This document shows, in pieces, positions 1 to 8,639 of a stretch of DNA of 16,780 nt. Numbering within the stretch: the first letter of the stretch is position 1; each line of letters opens with the position of its first letter. Under the pieces are notes generated by a model. It was not told where the DNA came from, searched no databases, and saw nothing but the letters and a program-made list of their open reading frames with translations. This stretch comes from Mycogone perniciosa (lineage: Eukaryota > Ascomycota > Sordariomycetes > Hypocreales > Hypocreaceae), in assembly GCA_025331125.1 (NCBI GenBank), contig JAOALB010000028.1:1-16780 (forward strand), read 5' to 3'. A program made the position numbers and the translations under genes.

Positions 1-700
1 GCCCCTATTAGTCTTTTAATTATTAATAGAAAATTAAGATATAGGTGGCTATTCCTTTTAAAAGATTATAGTGGACCTACCCATTTAGCTACTATATAAG
101 GCTTTATAAATAGCCTGAAAATGCAGTATAATCGGTATTTTAAGGAATTTTACTATAATAGCGGAAAGGAAATTAATCAGGAACTTTAGACCTAGTTCTT
201 TTCTTTAGGAATTATATATTCCTATAGTAGCCTTTACATTTATAAATAGAATGGTTTAATAGAACGCTTTATTAGAGTTTTATTAAATAGGCTATAGGCT
301 ATTATTATAGCAGCTAACCTGCCACTATATTTTTAGAATTTTATTATTACTATAGTTTTTGAATTAGTTAATTATATAGCTATTATTAATAGGGACTCTA
401 CCCTTTATTAAGAATTGTATAAAGACCTAGACTTTAATAAGGATTATAAACCTGATCTGCGAAGATATAGGATTATTGGCTTTTATTGTAAGGTATTTGT
501 TCTGTAAGAATAAAGGGCTAAGGGCTATAAATTAGTCCCTAAAACTAAAACTGGGAGACTACTAGCAGTCTTAAGTAATAATACCTACCTTATTTATATT
601 TTAATTAGATATACAGTCTTTAAATCGTTAATTATAAAGCTGTATAAAGATAATATTCCTAACCTTTAAATCTTAAAGCCTACTATAGGTTAGGATAATA
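1..700 (+). other. Copia integrase domain relic (A)
   Basis: Frame 1 reads as the core and C-terminal parts of a retroviral-type integrase, which would join element cDNA to host DNA. The clearest block is at 235-276, YIYK*NGLIERFIR, matching the copia pattern Y-TP-QNGLIER with the conserved Gln turned into TAG; the catalytic Glu codon survives at 262-264. It is followed by a relic of the ALLxxAxLPxxFW block, with the Trp codon now TAG near 334. Next comes a stretch resembling the copia region around 'LRRYRIIGFYCKVFV', then KGYKLVPKTKTGRL, like the KxxKLxPR...G block. The zinc-binding N-terminus is outside the window but is partly represented in element B. Confidence 0.9.
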
Positions 701-1119
701 AGGAATTAGAGGGAGAAATAAAGCTAGGTTCTATAAATCTAATAATTCCTAGCTTTTAAGATATTAATCCCTTACTCTTTAACCTTATTTTAAAGGGAGT
801 ACCTACTACTATTCCCTTTATTCCTATACCAGTTATATAAGACTCTGCAGTTATAAAGGATTTTATAGATATAGATATATCTTATTTTCTCTATAATAGC
901 ATTGGAAAGTTAGCCTTTCTAGCTGCTGCAGCATAAGACCTATAAACGCTTAAGCAAGTATTTTATAATCCTAATAAAATTAAATAGCTAGGAGCGATTT
1001 ATAGCGAATTTAACTAGCTAGTTAAATAATATACCTTTACCTTTATTAAACGTAATAGTATTCTTAAAGGCAGGAATCCTATTATTAGTTAATTAGTTTT
1101 AAAGACTAAGAAAGACTAG

Positions 1120-1760
1120 AATAATAAAATAGTAAAATTTAAAGCTAGGCTAGTTACTAGGGGTTTTTAATAACTAAAAGGAATAGATTTTAATTAAACG
1201 TTCGCCTTAACAGCTGTTCCTTCTACTTAGCGGCTCCTATTAGCTTTAACTACTATCTATAACTAGGAAATTGAATAAATTGACTTTATTAGTATATTCC
1301 TTAACGGGATACTTAAAGAAACTATCTTCTTTAACTTTCTTAAAGGGTTTAAAGACTATGCCAGTTAAGTTTCCTTTAAGACTAAATCTATTCTTAGAAA
1401 GCTAGGTTATAACCTTAATATAGATTAGGTTATTCAGTTACAGAAAGCTCTTTATAGTCTGAAATAGTCCCTTAGAGAATGGCAATAGGCCCTATAAGCC
1501 TTAGGAAATAAACTAGGATATAATCCTTTAATCTTTAACTCTACTATTCTCTATAATCTAAATAACAGTATTTTATTGTTATTTATATAGATAACTGTCT
1601 TTTTATTAGACTAGATAAAGAAGCTATAGCCTAGCTAAAGCTAGCTTTTAATAAAGTCTATACTATAAAAGATAAAGGCCTTGCCTTTTTCTTTTTAAGG
1701 GTTTAAATAGTTAGGGATAGAAAAAGAGGCCTTCTTTAACTTTCCTAGAAATTGTATATT
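1120..1760 (+). other. Copia reverse transcriptase domain relic (A)
   Basis: These are the fingers and palm of an RVT_2 type (copia) reverse transcriptase. Visible blocks in order are KARLVTRGF at 1141-1167, TFA at 1198-1206, IDFISIFLNG at 1279-1308 with the first catalytic Asp codon intact at 1282-1284, QKALYSLK*S at 1441-1470 (family: KALYGLKQSP, Gln now TAG), and YIDN at 1584-1595. The family has YVDD in the last block; the second Asp has become Asn by a G-to-A change, so the enzyme would be catalytically dead even without the stops. The YIDN block is one base out of frame with the preceding blocks, so a single-base indel lies between about 1560 and 1578. Confidence 0.93.
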
Positions 1761-2078
1761 ACTAAAGCTATAAAGTTTTTTAACCTTTAAAACTCTAAAC
1801 CTATTTAATTACCCCTGCAGCCCTTTATTTTAGCTAATAAAACTATAACTAAACTAAATAAAGCTAATATAAAGCTTTTTTAAACTATTATTAGTACTAT
1901 TATTTACTTAATAATTTATATTTAAATAGATATTAGCTTTCTAGTCTAATAGCTAGCTAGATAATTTTAAGGCCTTTATAAAGAGTACTTAAACGCAGCC
2001 TGCAATCTATTATAGTATTTAAATAGTACCTAGGATCTAACTATTTAATATATTAGAAAATCTAGTCCTATACCTATT

Positions 2079-2490
2079 AGTTATTGCAATAGTGATTTTA
2101 CTGGGGATAAAGAATTAAGCAAATTAACTTATAGCTATATTATTATAGTTGCTAATAGGCTAATTAGCTGGAAGTGAAAAAGGGGCTTAACTATTTGTCT
2201 TTTTATGTTAAAAGCAGAGTTTATAGCTTTTATAGAAGCTATTAGGGAGATTTAGTAGCTTATTGGCCTATATAAAGAGGTAGATTGACTAATTATACAG
2301 CTAATCTCTTTATTTAACGATAATAAAGGTGCTATCTTTACCTCAAATAACCCTACCCTTTATAATTAAACAAAATATACTCGATTATATTTTAATTATA
2401 TTAGGGAATAGGTTAAAAATAGTGTTATTATACTTAGCTATCTAGAAACCAGTAAAATAGTTGCTGACGGGCTTATTAAGCCTTTTCCAG
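2079..2490 (+). other. Copia RNase H domain relic (A)
   Basis: Frame 3 reads as the copia RNase H, which degrades the RNA strand of the cDNA hybrid. Visible blocks are YCNSDFTGD at 2082-2108 (family YSDADWAGD), ISWK near 2163, KAEFIAFIEA around 2211 (family EAEYxAxxxA, catalytic Glu codon at 2217-2219), FNDNKGAI at 2313-2336 (family xDNxxAI) and ADGLIKPF at 2463-2486 (family ADxxTKPL). The three acidic positions of the active site are still Asp/Glu, unlike the RT. Stops are again at expected Gln or Trp positions, such as the pair TAG TAG where the family has a Trp before L-x-x-L. Confidence 0.92.
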
Positions 2491-2572
2491 GTCTGAAATT
2501 AAGGAATTTTATAAGTCTCTTTAATCTCAAGATTTTACTTAAAGTATATACCTAAAGTTCTTACCCTTTTTA

Positions 2573-2605
2573 TAGTTATTAGCTATTTTATAGCTATTAG
2601 CTATC
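2573..2605 (+). repeat. Short tandem TAGYTATT repeat in A 3' untranslated region
   Basis: About four imperfect copies of an 8-base unit (TAGTTATT / TAGCTATT) follow each other between the pol stop and the polypurine tract. The remaining stretch 2556-2727 is pyrimidine/AT-rich with no coding signal. It could be slippage or the remnant of a regulatory repeat of the element. Confidence 0.5.
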
Positions 2606-2719
2606 TTTATTATTTTCAGCTATATTAACTATCCTTTTTATTTTTATTTTTATTTTAATTATATTTTTATATCTAAATCCTATATCTACTTTGAAGTTAT
2701 ATAGGATAGTATTTATTTT

Positions 2720-2727
2720 AGAGGGAA
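2720..2727 (+). other. Polypurine tract of element A
   Basis: The purine run AGAGGGAA sits immediately before the TG that opens the 3' LTR, preceded by a T-rich stretch. This is the position and composition expected for the RNase H-resistant primer of plus-strand DNA synthesis in LTR retrotransposons. It helps fix the LTR start at 2728. Confidence 0.85.
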
Positions 2728-3308
2728 TGTTAAAAAGGAGGGCTAAAAAGTAAGGATTTTAGTGTATTTTGGTAACCTTCCTATTTTAGCTAGACCTGGA
2801 ATTAGGCCTGACGCTAGGACTGAGTTCTGGAGGAACTTTAGTGTAAGTTAGGAAATTTCTGTTATCTTTAACGATAACAATTGAGCTAGGACCAGCTATC
2901 CCGCCTACCCTAGACTCAATATAATGGCCATAATAGCTATTGTGAAAAATCTGACTAAAATGGTTTCCTGTTTGTATGGCCGTAAGTCGATTTGGCCGAT
3001 TTCCTATATAAATGAATTTTGCGGAAAATAGGAATAAGGCTATAAACTTAATTCTACTACTATATTCCTATTATCTAGTCGGAGGACGATTATAGAAGAT
3101 AAAGTATTGTTTTACAATTACTTCTATAATCCAGCTGTATATATACTAGATATTCTATAGCTTTTTAGCTATTAAATTAGTTATAATTCAATTGTTTATT
3201 TATTATTAACCTAATTAGACTCTTAGTCGTTTCTTTATTACTGTATTATATACTGCTTCCTAAAAGCTATATATAAATAAGGTTTAGTATAACTTTATTA
3301 TTTTAATA
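2728..3308 (+). repeat. 3' LTR of copia element A (581 bp)
   Basis: The LTR starts TGTTAAAAAGGAGGG directly after the polypurine tract and ends ...TTTTAATA at 3308. A diverged copy of exactly the same length is present in inverse orientation at 6648-7228. The two copies stop matching at exactly this point, which defines the right boundary. A canonical LTR ends in CA; here it ends in TA in both copies, compatible with a CpA-to-TpA change. An original TGTT...AACA terminal inverted repeat is therefore likely. In the first ~92 aligned bases I count about 16 differences between the copies, about 12 of them transitions. The sequence after 3308 matches the interior of element B, so the flank is another transposon. 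Confidence 0.93.
3005..3012 (+). promoter_or_regulatory. TATA-like box in LTR A
   Basis: TATATAAA lies roughly 277 bases into the LTR and is followed by AATGAATTTTGCGG, a stretch shared by both LTR copies. This is a reasonable place for the RNA polymerase II promoter that drives a copia element from its LTR. In LTR B the same site reads TATATTAA. No transcription start can be fixed from sequence alone, and AT-rich DNA gives many chance TATA boxes. Confidence 0.4.
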
Positions 3309-4034
3309 AGCTCTATTTCTCCCTTTAATTCCTTATTATTTTAACTTATAATAGGCTTTAGGATTTAAAGCTTAAGAATCTTATCTTTATAAAGCTTTAT
3401 AGTTAACGATTTAAAGACTGTATATTTAGGTTAAAATATAGATAGAATAGGTATTACTACCTAAAACTATTAATAGTCTCTTAGTTTTAGTTTTATGGGC
3501 TAATTTATAGCCTTTAGCCTTTTACTTTTATAAAAAAAATACCTTACAATAAAAGCTAATAGTCCTATATCTTTACAGATTAAGTTTATAATCTTTATAA
3601 AAGTTTAGGTCTTTATATAATTCTTAATAAAGGGTAAAGTTTTTATTAACCATAGCTATATAGTAAATTAATTTAAAAACTATAGTAATAATAAAATTTT
3701 AGAGATATAGTAGTAAGTTAGCTATTATAATAGTAGCCTATAGCTTATTTAATAAAACTTTAAATAAAGTATTCTATTAAACTATTCTGTTTATAAATAT
3801 AAAGGCTACTATAAAAATATATTTTTTTAAGGAAAAGAACTAGGTCTAAAGATCCTAATTCATTTCCTTTCTGCTATTATAATAAAACTCTTTAAAATAC
3901 TAGTTATACTGCATTTTTAAACTATTTATAAAGCCTTATATAGTAGCTAAAAGGGTAGGTCTATTATAATCTCTTAAAAGGAATAGCTACCTATATTTTA
4001 ATTTTCTATTAATAATTAAAAGATTAATAGGGGC
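3309..4034 (-). pseudogene. Copia integrase remnant (B), truncated by insertion of A
   Basis: This is the integrase core of element B, read from 4034 downward in one frame. It begins with the same residues as A at position 1 and carries the counterpart of A's N-G-L-I-E-R block. Several codons differ between copies by transitions: the segment near 3780-3800 reads with Asn-Ser where A has Asn-Gly, a further G-to-A change. Homology runs to the last base before A's LTR, ending at A-equivalent position 725, just after the integrase domain. Comparing the two copies separates RIP changes from ancestral sequence. Confidence 0.9.
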
Positions 4035-4230
4035 TTTATTATAGGGCATTAGCTTTTTAGAGAAAGTATTAGCTTTTAAATAATTTAAAGAGGCTAGTGG
4101 ATTAGGAATTAGCTTTAAATTAAGCCTTTTAATAGCTTTTCCTTTATTATTTACTAGGTAATAGAATTTAGTCTCTTTAATAAAATTAAAGTTAAAAGTT
4201 CCAGGAGTTATTTTAGCAGTCTTCTTTAAT

Positions 4231-4272
4231 AGACTTAAACTAATATAACCTAGTCTTTTATACTATAAAAGG
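4231..4272 (-). pseudogene. Gag-pre-integrase motif relic (B)
   Basis: The minus strand reads LTLL*YKRLGYISLSLLKK. This matches the gag-pre-integrase signature LWHxRLGHxSxxxLxxL, with Trp (TGG) now TAG at 4263-4265 and both His codons (CAT/CAC) now Tyr. All three changes are CpA/TpG-type transitions. The motif precedes the integrase zinc-binding region and is specific to copia-type polyproteins, confirming superfamily and domain order. It shares its frame with the integrase (4034) and the protease relic (5000). Confidence 0.88.
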
Positions 4273-4985
4273 GTTAGCTTTAGTAGCTTATAGCTAAAAC
4301 TAGTAATAGTCTCTCCCTTTAGTTTAATTGGCTTAATAACCTTTAGATCTTTAGTAAAATGGGATTCTTTAGGTATACAGGGCCTTTCCTTTATAAAGGT
4401 ATCCTCTATAGGCTTATTCCCCCCTATTTCTTTAAGCAATAAAGGTATATAAAGCCCTTTATCCTTTATTTAGCCTAGGGTTTTAAGGAGTTTAAAGAAA
4501 TCCTTTCCTTTAAAATGATTCTTTTTAATAAGCTTAAGACTAAATCTAGTTAATTGTTTTTTCAAAGCTGTTACTTCTGGAATAGCGATATATTCCTAAG
4601 CCTTTTTCTTGCTAATAGTAGGAATTTAAACTTATATAAAGCTATAAGCTCTATAACTATTTATATGGCTGTATAGTATAGTATATCCTTTAATTATAAA
4701 GAAAAAACTATATTTTAAGGGATTTAATAGCTTTATTAACTATATAGTTTTTATAAAAAGAGTATTATACTATATATATCCTCTAGCTTAATAATGCCGT
4801 AAACTACTTATAAGGTTTACATTTAACTATAGGCAATAAAGGGTATTTAATAGTATTATCTTTTTATACTTATTATCTTTATTAAAGATATTAAAAGTAG
4901 CTATACCTATTCCTTTAAATCTAATAGGACCCCCTTTAATATAAATAACGCCAAGTTCCCTATTATTAGGTTTATAGTTTATAAA

Positions 4986-5000
4986 CTATTTTCTAGAATT
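4986..5000 (-). pseudogene. Aspartic protease active-site relic (B)
   Basis: The minus strand reads VNSRK*F around 5003-4983, which I interpret as the degraded active-site block of the retrotransposon protease, xDSGxxxHF. Asp became Asn (GAT to AAT) and Gly became Arg (GGA to AGA), both G-to-A. It is in frame with the pre-integrase motif and about 240 codons upstream of it, a reasonable spacing for copia. The match is short, so certainty is moderate; the position between gag and integrase supports it. Confidence 0.6.
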
Positions 5001-5009
5001 AACTATATA

Positions 5010-6480
5010 AACTATAAATCTAGTATTATATAATAGACTATCTTAAATAGGAAGTTTAGGGGAGTTAAGGGATATTAAAGACTTTCTTCTTTTTTTAGCA
5101 TTTAAGGCTTATAAAAGATTTTAATTATTATTTAAACTAGTAATAGATTTAATAAAGGAATCTTTTAATAGCTTTTTTAAGCTATACCCTCTAGTAGCTA
5201 GATTATATATACTAGTAAAAGTATAATCCTTTTTAGCTTGTTTTTAATTATTATTTTAATTCTTTTAATTTCCTTTCCTTTTATAAAAGTTAAAAGCTAG
5301 CATTTAACCTTTAGATTTAAGAGGTATTAATTAATCTTTAAGGGGTTTAAAAAGCTTTAAGGCTTTATTAACCTTATATATAGTAAAACATAAATTCTTA
5401 GTCTCTTTTAATATATTTGCTATAAGAAACTAAATATTAAAACCTTTAGTTAATTGCCTAATAGCTCTGCTACATCTAATAGTTCCTTTAATTCTTTTAG
5501 CTTATTAAAGATAAGTCTTTTTAAGGGAATTTAAATATTAATTTACTTGATTTAGTATATTAATATTAACCTTTAAAATAGTTAACTTAGCTAATAGGCT
5601 ATTAAAAGTAGCGCTAAATATATTTAAAGATCCTTTATAATTACTATAATTTAATAAGTGAAATTCTTTATAAAGGGAATCTCTTTAAAGTGTATTAAAA
5701 TAACTATATAGTCTCTATAATACTTAAAATACTTCTTTTAAACTTTAAATGTAAGTAATAGATATAGCAGGAATAGCTATTAAACTATTTTTAATTAATA
5801 TGAATAATAAAGCCTGTTTTAAATTAAATAAAGAATTAGTAACTATAGGATTTTCTATAAAGGTAAAATAATCTATAGCTTTTAATATAATACTTAAAGA
5901 CTATTTCTATTAATTAAAGTTATTAAAACCTATTAGCTTATAGCTGTCTAAAAAGCGATAGACCTTTTTTAATGCCTTTTTAATAAAACTATTATTTAGA
6001 GTTAAAATAGTGGTTTAGGGTTAAGGAATTAATAAAAATGGAATTTAAATAAATATAGGAATAGAGGTAAGAGTTTATATTAGCACTAAGATAAAGGCTA
6101 TAGGATTAACTTTTATTAAACTTATAGTCTATTAAGGTTAAAGATTTAATATAGCAGTAGCTAGGCTAGCTAAAGTATTAAATAGCTAAGTTATAGTATT
6201 ATTTTAACCCTTTAACTATGCCTTTACAGTCTTAGTAAAAGCCCTCTATACTTAAAGCTTTTATTTTATATTCTGCACTTAAATAAATAAATCCCTTTAC
6301 TGCTGGGGAGAGCTATTGTCTTTAATTAAGGAAATAAAGCAATTAAGAGCTTTAATAAATCGACTTATAGTATTAACGTCAGACCTGTATTCTATATAAA
6401 TAGGGAATATACTATATAATATATAAAGGTAGTAATATAAGTGGTATTACTATAACTGTAATAGTATTTGCAGTAAAAGC
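5010..6480 (-). pseudogene. Copia Gag remnant (B)
   Basis: This region lies between the leader and the protease, where the capsid-like Gag is expected. Minus-strand translation gives long open pieces with Gln/Trp-site stops, for example around 5870-5821 (FIENPIVTNSLF...), consistent with a copia Gag of about 400-500 residues. A possible zinc-knuckle relic lies at about 5303-5262 (pattern F-N-F-Y-K-R-K-G-N-*-K-N-*-N, with C-x2-C-x3-G-H-x4-C spacing), but several ligand changes are not simple RIP transitions, so this is weak. No start codon is visible; an ATG would readily become ATA by RIP. Assignment rests mainly on position. Confidence 0.6.
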
Positions 6481-6522
6481 CTAGGAATAGCTTTAGGTAG
6501 CTAAAATCCTTAGTATTATTGT

Positions 6523-6588
6523 AAGCACTAGGATAAGCACTATAAAAAACCTACTATAAGTGCTATAGTAGCGCTAAAGGAAGTGCTA
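6523..6588. repeat. AGCACT/AGTGCT repeat cluster in B leader
   Basis: Four related octamers lie within 66 bases: AAGCACTA at 6523-6530 and 6535-6542, then AAGTGCTA at 6558-6565 and 6581-6588. The hexamer cores AGCACT and AGTGCT are reverse complements, so the leader RNA could fold into alternative hairpins. The cluster sits between the primer-binding site and the start of gag, where retroelements carry packaging and dimerisation structures, but that role is only inferred. Confidence 0.6.
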
Positions 6589-6630
6589 TAACCACTAAAA
6601 GAATCTACTAATAAAGACTTAAGGAAAACT

Positions 6631-6647
6631 CTCCCGGGCTTATAACC
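6631..6647 (-). other. Primer-binding site, half-tRNA initiator-Met type (B)
   Basis: Directly inside the 5' LTR the minus strand reads GGTTATAAGCCCGGGAG. Reversing one G-to-A change would make it complementary to the eukaryotic initiator-Met tRNA anticodon arm (GGGCUCAUAACC). Several copia-type elements, including Drosophila copia, prime reverse transcription from an internal fragment of initiator tRNA instead of the 3' CCA end; this site fits that mode. It is one of the most GC-rich short stretches in the window. Element A's 3' LTR is not followed by it, as expected for a 3' LTR. Confidence 0.75.
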
Positions 6648-7228
6648 TATTATAATAATAAGGTTATACTAAACCTTATTTATATATAGCTTTTAGGAAA
6701 GTATATATAACGCAGTAATAAAGAAACAATTAAGAGTCTAATTAGGCTAATAATAGATAAATAATTAACTTATAAATAATGTAATAGCTAGAAACTATAG
6801 AATATTTAATGTATATACAGCTAATGTAAAAGTAATTGTATAAATAATAGCTTTATCTTTTACTATAGTCCTTTAATTAAATAATAGGAATACAGCAGTA
6901 GAATTAAGTTTATAGCTTTATTTTTATTTTCCGCAAAATTTATTAATATAGGAAATCGTCCAAATTGACTTATAGCTATATAAACAGGAAACCATTTTAG
7001 TTAGATTTTTCATAATAGCTATTATGCCTATTATATTAAGTCTAAGGTAGGCAGGGTAGCTGGTCTTAGCTTAATTGTTATTGTCAAAAATAATAGAAAT
7101 TTTCTGACTTATACTGAGGTTCCTCTAGGAACTCGGTCCTAGTGTTAGGCCTAATTCCGGGTCTAGCCGGAATAGGAAAGTTGTCTATTTACACTGAAAT
7201 CCTCGCTTTGTAGCCCTCCTTTTTAACA
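6648..7228 (-). repeat. 5' LTR of copia element B (581 bp)
   Basis: This is the reverse complement of LTR A with the same length. It starts (minus strand) at 7228 with TGTTAAAAAGGAGGG and ends at 6648 with ...TTATAATA, followed at once by the primer-binding site; that makes it a 5' LTR. Differences from LTR A are largely transitions in both directions, as expected when two copies are mutated independently. Because the two LTRs belong to different insertions, their divergence does not date either one. The outer flank from 7229 is gypsy fragment C1. Confidence 0.93.
7011..7026. repeat. 16-bp perfect palindrome inside LTR B
   Basis: CATAATAGCTATTATG is its own reverse complement. The equivalent in LTR A near 2931-2946 differs by one G-for-A (…GCTATTGTG), so either the palindrome was ancestral to both or B gained it by mutation. 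It could be a dimeric factor site in the LTR promoter region; function is not shown. Confidence 0.7.
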
Positions 7229-8100
7229 AAACTATTAATAGTTTATAATTACCTAAAGTTTACTTTTTCTTTTTAATATAAATATAATAAAATAGCCTAC
7301 TTCCAATAAAAAGGGTTGAATATACTTCTTAATTAATATATTATTTAAATAATTATATAAGCTTTTAAGCCTTTTTTTATTTAAATTATAAATTTTATAA
7401 AAGGTAATACTTATATTATTTTTAAATTTAATTATATAATCCTATTAGCTATATTCTAGTAATTTTATATTAAGTATTTCTTTAAATAGTTTATTATACT
7501 TCTAGTATTCTTTAAAGATATTTTATATTTATTTTAGTAATCCTGCTGTTTTGAAGCTTTTTATTTTAAGTATTTTATTAATATTATTAAATGCTTTCTA
7601 TAAAAAGGCAATTATTTTTTAAATTTATTTATTTTTCCCTTTACTTTACTTAAATTTTATATATAAATAAATCATTTCTATAATTAAATTAAAGGTAACC
7701 TTTTTAATTCCTTTCTTTAATATACCTAAAGGTTTTATATAGGATTTCTGCTTTATAGCTAAAGCCTTTTTAATAGTTTTAATTGCTAAAAAAGCTTTAT
7801 TATTACACTAATAAAGCTAACTATTTTCTTAATTAATATTAAAGTTATTACATTTTAATTAAAGATAATTAAAAATAATTAGTCTTTCATTTAACTTATC
7901 TATTATTATATATAAAGGCTCCTTTTTCCATTTAATAAAGTTAATATAGTTTAATTTTCTTTTTTTAAAGTAATTATACGCAATTTATAGTTATAGGTAT
8001 AATAAAATTACTTATTACTTTACTATCTATTAATATATATAGTTAATATCTTTTAATTATTATCTTTAATTTAAAATATAATAAATCTTTATTATTACTG
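7229..8100 (-). pseudogene. Gypsy protease and RT N-terminus remnant (C1)
   Basis: The minus strand at 8033-8001 reads LIDSKVISNFI. The gypsy protease active site is LIDSGATxNFI; Gly (GGA to AAA), Ala (GCA to GTA) and Thr (ACA to ATA) have all changed by transitions while the catalytic Asp-Ser remain. At about 7890-7842 the counterpart of the protease C-terminal box is present (FNY L*LKCNNFNIN, family LGxPWLxxxNPxIxW). Further down, near 7391-7240, comes the block before RT (family LYNLxxxELxxLxxYLxxxLxxGxI...FV-KK). The stretch ends where B was inserted, before the RT catalytic core. Confidence 0.85.
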
Positions 8101-8639
8101 TATTATTTAATATTTTAAAAGATATAATTTATTAATTATTACTTTATAGCCCTTTTATAAATAATATTAATTATTTTTTAATTCTTTTCTTTTTATATAG
8201 ATTTTACAGTTAATTAGGGTTCTTTAAAGTAAATACTATTCTTTTTTATTATAGGCGGTTCTTTTATAAGTAATAAAGTTAAATTACTTTTAATATAGTT
8301 CTATTATAATTTAATTAATCTTTCTGTTTTCTAAAGTAGGTTTATACTTTATATACCTTTATATTTACTATTCTTAAAAAAGACTTTATAGCTAAATAAT
8401 ATATTTATCTTTTTAATAATATATATAGTCTAGCGATAAATATAAAGTATTATTAGCTTATTATAAATATTAATTTTATAACTTATTTCGCTTATATATA
8501 ATATATTTTAAGCTATTATACTTTAAGTAATATTATTAATTAGACTTAAACCTTTTATTATAGTAAAAATATTATTTTATTAATCTCTTTTAGTAGTAAA
8601 TATAATATCTTTTAAACTTATATCCTTTAAGTCTTTATA

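Larger units (their letters stand above)
1..2555 (+). pseudogene. Copia Gag-Pol polyprotein remnant (integrase, RT, RNase H)
   Basis: This is a broken polyprotein covering about the last 850 residues of a copia pol. Dozens of in-frame stops interrupt it, nearly all TAA or TAG in positions compatible with former CAA, CAG or TGG. A one-base shift occurs near 1565-1575: frame 1 reads into the RT core, then frame 3 carries the YIDN box and everything after it. The reading frame is otherwise preserved over 2.5 kb, showing decay mainly by substitution rather than indels. The last readable codons end at a TAA at 2553-2555, shortly after the RNase H ADGLIKPF motif, which is the usual place for a copia pol stop; that stop could itself be mutational. 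No functional product is expected. Confidence 0.93.
1..3308 (+). mobile_element. Ty1/copia retrotransposon A, 3' part, RIP-degraded
   Basis: This is the 3' portion of a copia-superfamily LTR retrotransposon; its 5' LTR, gag and protease lie beyond the left edge. Domain order is integrase, reverse transcriptase, RNase H, polypurine tract, 3' LTR, which is the copia order (integrase before RT) and excludes Ty3/gypsy. Frame 1 is followed to about 1570 and frame 3 from there to 2555. In-frame TAA and TAG codons sit mostly where the family has Gln or Trp, as expected from RIP. Positions 1-725 are a diverged copy of the complement of 3309-4034, so A belongs to the same family as element B. Its 3' end abuts the interior of B, so A is best read as an insertion into B. 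The element is dead. Confidence 0.95.
3309..7228 (-). mobile_element. Ty1/copia retrotransposon B, 5' part, split by element A
   Basis: On the minus strand this runs 5' LTR (7228-6648), primer-binding site, leader, gag, protease, gag-pre-integrase and integrase, and stops at 3309. The missing rest (RT, RNase H, 3' LTR) would lie on the far side of element A, left of the window. Positions 4034 down to 3309 align along their whole length with A positions 1-725, so both are one family. The abrupt end at 3309, flush with A's LTR terminus, marks an insertion point. Protease, pre-integrase and integrase share one minus-strand frame (codon starts at 5000, 4268 and 4034), again interrupted by RIP-type stops. 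B is itself inserted in gypsy fragment C1, whose sequence resumes at 7229. Confidence 0.93.

Noticed and set aside
1..2555. A variant genetic code (TAA/TAG read as Gln) making the copia pol functional.
   Set aside because: Stops also fall at conserved Trp positions, catalytic Asp is Asn, Gly is Arg or Lys, and there is a frame change. RIP explains all of these together.
3309..4034. Inverse match between 1-725 and 3309-4034 as a recent segmental inversion or an assembly artefact.
   Set aside because: The two copies differ at many positions and the match ends exactly at an LTR terminus, which fits nested insertion better.
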